Assembly (NCBI GenBank): GCA_019685655.1
Contig: JABFQP010000004.1
Location: 153,572 to 217,571 of the forward strand
DNA from: Candidatus Bathyarchaeota archaeon A05DMB-5
Lineage (GTDB): Archaea; Thermoproteota; Bathyarchaeia; Bathyarchaeales; Bathycorpusculaceae
Length of the DNA stretch: 64,000 nucleotides
Direction: 5' to 3'
Program-made: the position numbers and the translations under genes
Shown here: positions 1-6,606 of the stretch, in pieces
Numbering within the stretch: position 1 is the stretch's first letter
How the letters are laid out: every line of letters begins with the position of its first letter
The notes under the pieces: model-generated
The model's database searches: none
What the model was told of the DNA's origin: nothing
What the model saw: only the letters and a program-made list of their open reading frames with translations

Positions 1-232
1 CGGCGCGTTCTGCTTGAAGGTTTCCTTCCTGATAGTGACAGTCTGGTGGTTTGCAACCCACGAGCATGACGCCATCAACTCCGTTCACAAGTGTGTCCAA
101 AACGAGGACTGGGTCCACTCTTCCAAGACACATGATTCGAACAACATTAACGTTTGAGGGAACTTCGGTTTCGTTTTGACAAAAAGCCCAGTTACACATG
201 AAACAAACAATTTTAGGGTCGTCTGCTTCCAT
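1..232 (-). CDS. mvhD: MvhD/FlpD-type electron-transfer subunit (partial)
   Basis: The first 77 codons of a small iron-sulfur protein read leftward and run off the window edge, so the C-terminus is missing. It shows the MvhD pattern: CNWAFC near residue 10, a Cys in the IMCLGRVDP segment, and GCKPPDCHY near residue 65. In the family these Cys bind a [2Fe-2S] cluster that passes electrons from a donor module to HdrA. The ATG lies 2 bases after the TAA of the upstream flavoprotein gene (235..1956), so the two are surely co-transcribed. That pairing suggests an NAD(P)H-linked flavoprotein handing electrons to MvhD and then to an Hdr complex. Family assignment is firm; the partner is inferred. 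Confidence 0.88.
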   Translation of the reverse strand, partial: MEADDPKIVCFMCNWAFCQNETEVPSNVNVVRIMCLGRVDPVLVLDTLVNGVDGVMLVGCKPPDCHYQEGNLQAERA

Positions 233-234
233 TT

Positions 235-1956
235 TTATTGTCCCTCCGCTTTTGCCAAAGCAAGACTCATAATTTGCTCGTTAGGCGTCTTCTTCATCGT
301 TATCGCTTGCTCTGGGCAACGTGCAGCACATATTCCGCAGCCTTTGCAAAGGTCTTCGTTTACTCTGGCAATTTCTCTTTCATCCTTTTTGACGGCGCCA
401 AACGGGCAAACAACCGCGCACACGTTACAGCCTACGCAGAGGTTTTCGTCAACAACTGCCTTGTCGCCTTCACAAAGCTCCAAGCTTGCAAGACATTCTG
501 CGCATGGTCCGCATCCCAAACAGCGAAAAGCTTCAAACATTGCTTTCTGCTTTGTTCTTTCTAAATATTCAGCTGCTTCCTCAAAGCTCAAACGCGGCTT
601 TTCTATTGGCGGCTCATATCTTCGTTCTTTCTTTTTCAAGGAACCCCAGTTTTTAACCCACGTTACTTCTTCAACAGCGTCGTCTCTTCCTTTTCGCAAA
701 TCTTGTCCAGTCAAGTAGAGATGGATGGAAACAGCTGCTCTTTTGCCGGCTCCAACGGCTTCAATTATGCTCGCCGGGCCAGTGGCTATGTCGCCTCCTG
801 CAAACACGCCGGGCATGTTGGTTTCTAATGTTAATGGGTCAACTTTCATTGATGGTGCTCTTGCTTCTTTGTCCAGAAGCTCTTTAGGTATGCACGCAGA
901 CTCTGCAACTTGTCCCAGCGCAGGAATTACCATGTCCACTTCATATTGATGTTCAGAAAAACTTATTGGGACAGGGCGTCTTCTTCCACTCTCGTCTGGT
1001 TCGCCTAATCGCATTCGCAAGCATTCTATGGCTTTGACCTTGCCATTTTCGCCTATGATTTGTTTTGGCGCGACTAAGAAATAGAATTTTACGCCGTCTT
1101 TTTCAGCTAACTCCACTTCATGCGGTAGCGCAGGCATCTCTTCACGAGAACGCCTATACAGTATCATGACTTCTTTTGCGCCGAGTTTTTTAGCTGTTCT
1201 TGCAGCATCTATTGCGCTGTTTCCACCGCCAACAACCGCAACTTTCTCGCCGACTTCAACACGTTCTCCAAGCGCAATTTTTCTCAGGAAATCCACGGCG
1301 TTTATGACACATTCCAAATCTTCGCCTGGCACGTTCAGTTTCATGCCAAGCTGTGTTCCAATAGCTAGAAAAACGGCTTTGTAACCATCTTTGCGTAAGC
1401 TTTCAATTGTAATGTCTTTTCCAAATTCCACGCCAGTTTTTATCTCCACACCCAAATCTTTGATGTAGGCGATTTCGTTTAATACAACAAATTTTTCAAG
1501 GCGAAAATCTGGTATGCAATACCGCATCATGCCGCCGGGTTCAGACATACGTTCAAAAACAGTTACGTGATAGCCAAGTTTTACAAGTTCGTAGGCTGCC
1601 GTTATGCCAGCTGGACCTGCGCCGATTATGGCAATTTTTTCCTTATGTTTCTTTGGTATGGGTTTTGGTTTTACGCGTTCATACTCACGTTCTACGTCGG
1701 CAACAATCCTTTTTAGAGCGCGGATAGCTACGGCTTGGTCCACGTTTGTTCTTGCACATGCATCCTCGCAAGGGCTGAAACAGACTCTTCCACAAATTGC
1801 GGGAAAAGGCATGTCTTGCCTTATGAGTTCGACTGCTTCTTTGAATTTGCCTTTTTGGAGCAGAGCGACGTATCCTTGAACGTTGACGCGTGCTGGACAG
1901 GCTGAGCGGCATGGTGGCAGTTGTCTCTTTACATTTGTGCTACTACCACTTGTCAT
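235..1956 (-). CDS. GltD-like FAD/NAD(P)H oxidoreductase with C-terminal 2[4Fe-4S] ferredoxin
   Basis: A flavoprotein of the glutamate synthase small-subunit family. Order: an N-terminal Fer4_20-type cluster domain (CRSACPARVNV, then CGRVCFSPCEDAC), an FAD Rossmann fold (IGAGPAGITAAYEL), an NAD(P)H Rossmann fold (VVGGGNSAIDAAR), the GDIATG FAD motif, and a C-terminal ferredoxin with CVGCNVCAVVCP and CKGCGICAARCP. It probably oxidises NAD(P)H and moves electrons through its clusters. It is followed after 2 bases by mvhD, so the acceptor is likely an Hdr complex rather than glutamate synthase; no large GltB subunit is seen. An in-frame TTG lies at 1998, but a TATA-like TTAATATAATT overlaps it (about 1998-2008), so I take the ATG at 1956. 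The exact substrate is unknown. Confidence 0.85.
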   Translation of the reverse strand: MTSGSSTNVKRQLPPCRSACPARVNVQGYVALLQKGKFKEAVELIRQDMPFPAICGRVCFSPCEDACARTNVDQAVAIRALKRIVADVEREYERVKPKPIPKKHKEKIAIIGAGPAGITAAYELVKLGYHVTVFERMSEPGGMMRYCIPDFRLEKFVVLNEIAYIKDLGVEIKTGVEFGKDITIESLRKDGYKAVFLAIGTQLGMKLNVPGEDLECVINAVDFLRKIALGERVEVGEKVAVVGGGNSAIDAARTAKKLGAKEVMILYRRSREEMPALPHEVELAEKDGVKFYFLVAPKQIIGENGKVKAIECLRMRLGEPDESGRRRPVPISFSEHQYEVDMVIPALGQVAESACIPKELLDKEARAPSMKVDPLTLETNMPGVFAGGDIATGPASIIEAVGAGKRAAVSIHLYLTGQDLRKGRDDAVEEVTWVKNWGSLKKKERRYEPPIEKPRLSFEEAAEYLERTKQKAMFEAFRCLGCGPCAECLASLELCEGDKAVVDENLCVGCNVCAVVCPFGAVKKDEREIARVNEDLCKGCGICAARCPEQAITMKKTPNEQIMSLALAKAEGQ

Positions 1957-2073
1957 TGTTAAACCAGCTTGATGTAGAATACTATCCTTATCTACCAATT
2001 ATATTAAGTCACCTAAATCAAATTTAACTCAAAAATGACATAAAACAGTAAGGGAAAAAGAGGAAAATTGGAG

Positions 2074-2682
2074 CTACTCGCGCAGTCTTCCTTCCAGTTT
2101 GTTAACCAGCTTGTTGTATTCTCTTGGACCCAGTAAACCTTTGAGTTCTTGTTCTAAAACCAACGAGTTCTTCGGTTTTATCTCCACAATCCAACCTTCG
2201 CCGTAGGGGTCTTCGTTGATTATATTTGGTTCATTCCTAAGCTTCTCGTTAACTTTGGCTATTTTACCGCTGACTGGCGCATAGAGGTCAAACATGAACA
2301 TCCAAGTTTCCGCAACACCGAAAGGCTCCATCTTGTTAACTTCTTTACCAACCGCTTCAGTCATTACGTGGGCTATTCCTTTCAAGTGCCTCTGTGCATA
2401 GTCAGATACGCCTACACGGATGTTTCCTTCAGGCGTGACTTGAGCCCATGTGTGCTTGGGCGTGTAGAGCAACAGTTCTGGTGTGACCAGAAGCTCCTTG
2501 CGTTTTTCTGCTGGGATTCCTTGGGTGCGCATGAGTTCTTCTAAGCGAAGGCGGATGGCTTCTGAGACGAATTCTGATATGCTTCTGTAGCGTCCTGTTT
2601 TGATTGCTTCTTCGATTTCTTTTATGAGTTCTGTTCTTAGGCTTACGGTTTTCCATTCTGATGTTTTTTCTTTTTCATTCAT
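2074..2682 (-). CDS. Ribbon-helix-helix DNA-binding domain fused to a GcvH-like domain without lipoyl lysine
   Basis: Residues about 10-52 form a CopG/Arc-type ribbon-helix-helix (KTVSLRTELIKEIEEAI, then SISEFVSEAIRLRLEEL). Residues about 70-200 align with glycine-cleavage H protein, including VAETWMFMFDLYAPVSG, which matches the H-protein motif VAESVKAASDIYAPVSG. In that alignment the lipoyl-accepting Lys is Met128 (codon ATG), so the domain cannot carry lipoate at the usual residue. No P, T or L glycine-cleavage genes are nearby; Hdr genes are. The likely role is a transcription regulator that uses a retired H-protein fold for sensing or oligomerisation. A strong Shine-Dalgarno (AAAGGAGG) precedes the ATG, and an inverted repeat at 2711..2740 could be its own operator. 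The fold is certain, the function is inferred. Confidence 0.85.
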   Translation of the reverse strand: MNEKEKTSEWKTVSLRTELIKEIEEAIKTGRYRSISEFVSEAIRLRLEELMRTQGIPAEKRKELLVTPELLLYTPKHTWAQVTPEGNIRVGVSDYAQRHLKGIAHVMTEAVGKEVNKMEPFGVAETWMFMFDLYAPVSGKIAKVNEKLRNEPNIINEDPYGEGWIVEIKPKNSLVLEQELKGLLGPREYNKLVNKLEGRLRE

Positions 2683-2710
2683 TTTACATCAACCTCCTTT
2701 ACATCTGATT

Positions 2711-2740
2711 GATATATGGCGCAAGTCAGAAATATATATC
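2711..2740 (-). promoter_or_regulatory. Promoter and inverted repeat upstream of the RHH-GcvH gene
   Basis: GATATAT (2711-2717) and ATATATC (2734-2740) form an inverted repeat with a 16-base spacer. Read on the minus strand, the distal arm GATATATATTT looks like an archaeal TATA box, and the proximal arm falls near the expected start site about 25 bases downstream. A dimeric ribbon-helix-helix protein bound here would block TBP or RNA polymerase, so autoregulation by the adjacent gene is plausible. The repeat is visible; binding is inferred. Confidence 0.4.
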
Positions 2741-2830
2741 TAATGCATATATTTTATTTATAGTAAATACCATATTAATCTAAACAACTGGCATACTTAT
2801 ATACACATTAGCCTTCCACCCGTCGCTAAC

Positions 2831-3037
2831 TTATTCTTTTATTCTGCCAAAATTTGACAAGTTCCACATACGTTCATGCACGTAGTAAACAACCGTTTTT
2901 ACAACAAGCTCTGTGATTCCAACAACAGTTCCCAAGGTCAGGTCCTTACTAAATACGAACACCAAAAGTATCGTTGTCAAAGTTGCAACAACCCTCCAAG
3001 AAACTGCCTTCACTAAACTTCTAATTGGTTTCTCCAT
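2831..3037 (-). CDS. DUF2061 small membrane protein
   Basis: A 68-residue protein with the DUF2061 signature: RSLVKAVSWRVVATLTT at the start, one or two hydrophobic helices (TILLVFVFSKDLTLGTVVGI), and the C-terminal ELVVKTVVYYVHERMW. Members are small inner-membrane proteins of unknown function, sometimes fused to or near sulfate-assimilation genes in bacteria. It is divergent from the PhoU-like gene to its right and appears to be transcribed alone. Family assignment is good; its role here is unknown. Confidence 0.8.
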   Translation of the reverse strand: MEKPIRSLVKAVSWRVVATLTTILLVFVFSKDLTLGTVVGITELVVKTVVYYVHERMWNLSNFGRIKE

Positions 3038-3195
3038 CTACACACTTCCAACCGAGACTCTTTAATAAGCAACGAAGAAACATAAGTAACTTTCCACCCG
3101 CATGTTTTTTACGAAAGCCAACATGATATGTAGTTTTAACGCAAAAATATAGTAAGGCATATAAAAAGCAAATAGTAGTAAATACCATAAACGCG

Positions 3196-4281
3196 GTGAA
3201 CTTTTTGGAAAGCAGAAAAGTGCAAAAAGTAGGATATTCAACAATGACCGTGTCACTGCCAAGCGAATGGGCAAAACAAAACAACATCAACCCCGGCGAC
3301 ATCGTCTTCCTCTTGCCCGAAAAAGACGGCACACTAAAAATCGTGCCAAGCCACGTGGCACAAAAAGAAGAAGCCGATGAATACATAATAAATGCTGACG
3401 CTTGCGACGAGCACGGATTGCTTGAGAGAATAATCGTTGGAAGCTACATACTAGGACGTGATGTCATAAGAGTAACCTCTTCAACCAGAATAGGAAAAGA
3501 GCATGTTGACGAAATCCGCCGAATTGTCCGCAAACTAATAGGATTAGGCATTCTCGAAGAAACTCCGAAAAACATTCTTTTACAATGCTCTGTCGACCCA
3601 GCCAAATTCAAACTTGACATGCTAATCAGGCGGTTATCTCTAATTTCGTCAACAATATTGTCTGAAACGATGCAAGCTTTTCTAGAAGGAAATGAAACCT
3701 TAGCCATAGAAGCCATAAACCGTGAAGACGAAGCCGACACAATCTACTATTTAGCGGTGCGTCTGCTTTTGGCTGCGCAGCAAAAACCAGAAATTGCAGA
3801 ACAAACGGGCGCGACAGACGTGGTCTTCATTCCTGCAACACGCTTGATACTTCAATATTTAGAATTGATTGCAGACTACTCAGAAGACATGGCTAAAAAA
3901 ATTATCGATCTCGAGGTATATCGCCGAAAATTGCCGAAGAACGTGATTGAAAAAATCTATCATCTAAGTGAGTTAACGCAAACCATTTTTCAGAAGGCTT
4001 TGGATTGCGTTTTCACACGTGACCTCAAAGTTGCAAACAGCGTGCTAGAAATGAAGAGCGTACTCCAAACTGAATCGGACAAACTTATGCGGGAAATTCC
4101 TGAAATTCCGTATTTGAGGGCAATAATTTCGTGTTTGAACAAAATTGCAGATAAAGGCGCCACAATAGCAGACATCGCCATTAACAGAGCGCTAGAGCAA
4201 CCGAGTAAGGAAGTGGAGAACATTATTCGCACAGTAAAACATGTGCGGACTTTACCATTAGCCGCGAAGAAGAAAACTTAG
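3196..4281 (+). CDS. AbrB-PhoU fusion, phosphate uptake regulator
   Basis: The N-terminus (residues about 3-50: RKVQKVGYSTMTVSLPSEWA, then GDIVFLLPEKDGTLKI) is a SpoVT/AbrB swapped-hairpin DNA-binding domain. Residues about 110-345 are two helical PhoU repeats with acidic metal-site residues (NREDEADTIYY and related). This is the common archaeal phosphate-uptake regulator architecture, thought to modulate Pst transport or phosphate gene expression. No pst genes are in the window. The start is GTG at 3196; an in-frame upstream start is absent and a TATA-like CATATAAAAAG lies at about 3158-3168. It is monocistronic as far as I can see. Confidence 0.88.
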   Translation: MNFLESRKVQKVGYSTMTVSLPSEWAKQNNINPGDIVFLLPEKDGTLKIVPSHVAQKEEADEYIINADACDEHGLLERIIVGSYILGRDVIRVTSSTRIGKEHVDEIRRIVRKLIGLGILEETPKNILLQCSVDPAKFKLDMLIRRLSLISSTILSETMQAFLEGNETLAIEAINREDEADTIYYLAVRLLLAAQQKPEIAEQTGATDVVFIPATRLILQYLELIADYSEDMAKKIIDLEVYRRKLPKNVIEKIYHLSELTQTIFQKALDCVFTRDLKVANSVLEMKSVLQTESDKLMREIPEIPYLRAIISCLNKIADKGATIADIAINRALEQPSKEVENIIRTVKHVRTLPLAAKKKT

Positions 4282-4374
4282 CATTCTTTTTGAGTTATAT
4301 TTAATTCAGACTTGGCTTGAGAAGATTAATATAAAAAGAAATAAATAGTATATATAGAAGGTGTGTTATGCACC

Positions 4375-4857
4375 ATGAACGACTTTGAAGAAGCGTTACG
4401 AAACATAGATGTGTTCTGCAAAGTTTTGGTTAACAAAATCGTCGGAAGCGACGAAACCGAAAACAGCAACATCACCCTTGAGCCGATGGAGCATCTCCTA
4501 TACAAAAAGTACATAATAAGCGAACAGGTGGAGTCTAATCCTATAAGCAAAAATTTCATTCCTCTTCCACAACTTGAGGAACCTTTAATTGACATTTTCG
4601 AAGAAGACAGATACGTTAGAATTTTGATGCAGTGCCGCTGTAAAGAACAAAAAGTCACAATTCATCCAAGCATTGATGGTTTAGAAATCTGCAAGAGGGA
4701 ATGCCACGTAGATTCAGAAGGCACGGAAGTATGCGTTGACAAATGTCAGAAGATAAATGTGCCAGTTAAAGAACTGCAGATTGAAGACATGACTGTTAAG
4801 TGTTCAAATAACGAAGTTTTTGAGGTCACTATTCCAAGAAAAAGCTACGAAAGCTAG
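4375..4857 (+). CDS. Hsp20-like domain protein with twin CX3C insertion
   Basis: The protein has a helical N-terminus (about 1-40) and a C-terminal domain with alpha-crystallin-like strands: LIDIFEEDRYVRILMQ at 71-86 and NEVFEVTIPRK near the end. Between these strands lies a Cys-rich insertion with CKREC and CVDKC (Cys106, 110, 120, 124), a twin CX3C spaced by nine residues; Cys87, 89 and 143 are also present. That may bind zinc or form disulfides. I chose ATG 4375 over in-frame GTG 4363 because GAAGGTG (4357-4363) is a well-placed ribosome site for the ATG. It resembles GvpH/Hsp20-like archaeal proteins, but the match is loose and the function unknown. Confidence 0.6.
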   Translation: MNDFEEALRNIDVFCKVLVNKIVGSDETENSNITLEPMEHLLYKKYIISEQVESNPISKNFIPLPQLEEPLIDIFEEDRYVRILMQCRCKEQKVTIHPSIDGLEICKRECHVDSEGTEVCVDKCQKINVPVKELQIEDMTVKCSNNEVFEVTIPRKSYES

Positions 4858-4870
4858 AGTGCAGCATCAC

Positions 4871-5071
4871 CTATTGCGAAGTGACACCTTTCCGTTTTAT
4901 TCGAATTCTACACGCTTCTTCTCCAGAACATTTGGAACACGTGTAGATAACATCAAATTCGCTTTTTTCAGGATCAGAAGGATTAACGATGAAGGCGAAA
5001 CATTCTTCGCCTTTGCTGATTGATGCTCCGCAGCAAAAGCATTTATGCTCTTTTAAAGCGACAACTTTCAT
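4871..5071 (-). CDS. Small zinc-ribbon protein
   Basis: A 66-residue protein with CFCCG near the N-terminus and CSKCSGEEAC in the second half, giving a four-Cys zinc-ribbon-like arrangement, and a basic tail (RIRIKRKG). An in-frame start exists 7 codons upstream, but MKVVALKEHKCFCCG is the more natural beginning. It converges on the Hsp20-like gene with 13 bases between stops. Such small archaeal ribbons often act in nucleic-acid or protein binding; nothing more specific can be read here. Confidence 0.6.
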   Translation of the reverse strand: MKVVALKEHKCFCCGASISKGEECFAFIVNPSDPEKSEFDVIYTCSKCSGEEACRIRIKRKGVTSQ

Positions 5072-5192
5072 TCTTTTTTCCCAAAAGAACATGTGGTGAG
5101 CGGTTGTTCTTAACGTTTTCCACGAGCAAACAAGAAAATAACGTAATGAAGTTAAAAGAAGCGAAAAGGCTTCTAGACACTTACGAGGTTTT

Positions 5193-6068
5193 TTATGTGA
5201 TCTTACTCAGCACTTTGTCCAATCGGATTTTATGGAAGTCAAGTGCAAGTTCTTTAGGGTCTATTCCCAACGCTAGGCTTAGAAGTTCAGCGTAATGGAT
5301 AACGGGTATGTTGTATTCTTCCTTGTAAGCAGATTTTATCAGCATTTGCCCAAGGTCTAAAGTTAAGAAGCAGAAGGGACAGAGTGTAACAATACAATCG
5401 GCGCCTGCTTTTGTTGTGTTAACGATTTTGTCGCGGGCAATCGCTAACGCAACATCGTCGGCATAACCTCTCAAAAGTCCTCCACAACATTTCAGTTTGT
5501 TTCGATACCAGATGCTTTTTGCGCCTAATGCTTCGATTAAATCGTCAAAGATGTGCGGGCGTTCTGGGTCGTCAAACTTCAAAAGCGCACTTGGTCTCAG
5601 CAAATGACACCCTGAAAATGATGCTACTTTAAGACTGCTCAAATCTTTAACGACGCTCTTCTTTAAGCGTTCTAAACCGACATCGTCCATTAAGACTTTC
5701 AAGTAATGTTTTACTTCCTTGGTTCCTTTGAATTCTTCGCCGGCATTGGATAAGATTTTGTTGACTCTTGCTTTCAGTTTTGAGTTTTCTTTCAGTAGGT
5801 TGTTTGCCATGGCCAGGGATTCGAAACAGCCAGTGCACAATGTTACTATGTCGAGGTCGGCTTCTTCGGCTAGGCAAATGTTATGTGCGGCGATTGCTAG
5901 GCTGGTTTCCATGTCTATGGATTGTAGGGGTGGTGGAGCGCAGCATGTCATGTTGTCTAGGTCGACGAGCCCTATTCCAAGTCTGGTTAAGGCTTTTCGT
6001 GCTGATGCTTCATAATGTGGTTGACGGGCTGGTATGGTGCATCCTAAAAAGAGCGCGTAACTTGTCAT
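5193..6068 (-). CDS. hdrB: Heterodisulfide reductase subunit B
   Basis: HdrB holds the catalytic noncubane [4Fe-4S] clusters that reduce a disulfide such as CoM-S-S-CoB in methanogens. Both CCG motifs are complete: Cys of FLGC, then TCCAPP, then CTGC; and SGCHLL, then KCCGGLL, then CPFC. It is the last gene of the mvhG-mvhA-hdrA-hdrC-hdrB run, and its ATG overlaps the hdrC stop as ATGA (6065-6068), which fixes the start. The physiological disulfide is unknown because no mcr or coenzyme-M genes are present in this window. It could serve a different low-potential acceptor. Cytoplasmic. Confidence 0.93.
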   Translation of the reverse strand: MTSYALFLGCTIPARQPHYEASARKALTRLGIGLVDLDNMTCCAPPPLQSIDMETSLAIAAHNICLAEEADLDIVTLCTGCFESLAMANNLLKENSKLKARVNKILSNAGEEFKGTKEVKHYLKVLMDDVGLERLKKSVVKDLSSLKVASFSGCHLLRPSALLKFDDPERPHIFDDLIEALGAKSIWYRNKLKCCGGLLRGYADDVALAIARDKIVNTTKAGADCIVTLCPFCFLTLDLGQMLIKSAYKEEYNIPVIHYAELLSLALGIDPKELALDFHKIRLDKVLSKIT

Positions 6069-6583
6069 GGCGTTCCTTCCTTCTTCCACTGTATTTTATC
6101 AAATCCTGTTGCAGCAAGTATTTTTTTCATCGCATCCAAGCCTGCTGGCCTAAGCGGCGGCAAGCCGTATTCGGGTCTTTTCTTTTCCACAAATTTGGAT
6201 GTTGGAACTATGCGTCCTTCGTTCATCAGTCCAGTTGCGAATTCCGAGTAGATGTTTGGTATGTGTCCTTCTTTGATGGCTATGTTTCTTAATGCGTAGA
6301 TAACATCTGCTATTTCGACTTTCTGCGGACACCTTTCTTGGCAGTTGTAGCATGAGCTGCATAGCCAAATGGCGCCGCCTGAGAGAACTTCTTGTTTCTC
6401 GCCTAAAAGTGAGAGTCTAATAATGTCTCTTGGGTTGTAGCGTTCGGTGGTTTTGGCGACTGGGCAACTGCTGGCGCATGTTCCACATTGATAGCATAAG
6501 GTTATGGTTTCGCCGCCTAATTGGCTTCTTATCTCGTCCGAAAATGAGGTTGCAGAGGTTTTTTGTTCTTTTTTATGCTCCAT
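6065..6583 (-). CDS. hdrC: Heterodisulfide reductase subunit C
   Basis: A small ferredoxin-like subunit with two classical [4Fe-4S] motifs, CYQCGTCASSCP and CSSCYNCQERCP, that wires HdrA to the HdrB active site. Helical C-terminal extension as in the family. Two starts are possible: GTG at 6610, which overlaps the hdrA stop as GTGA, and ATG at 6583, which has a clear AAGGAG eight bases upstream; I prefer the ATG. Its 3' end overlaps hdrB by four bases. It belongs to the Mvh-Hdr operon. Confidence 0.92.
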   Translation of the reverse strand: MEHKKEQKTSATSFSDEIRSQLGGETITLCYQCGTCASSCPVAKTTERYNPRDIIRLSLLGEKQEVLSGGAIWLCSSCYNCQERCPQKVEIADVIYALRNIAIKEGHIPNIYSEFATGLMNEGRIVPTSKFVEKKRPEYGLPPLRPAGLDAMKKILAATGFDKIQWKKEGTP

Positions 6584-6606
6584 TATGTTTTCTCCTTCTG
6601 TTGGAG

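Noticed and set aside
235..1956. True glutamate synthase small subunit
   Set aside because: No large subunit nearby; directly followed by mvhD and carries an extra ferredoxin domain.
2074..2682. Functional glycine cleavage H protein
   Set aside because: Lipoyl Lys is Met and no other glycine-cleavage gene is in the window.
5020..5295. Plus-strand frame across the hdrB end
   Set aside because: No family resemblance and it overlaps two minus-strand genes.
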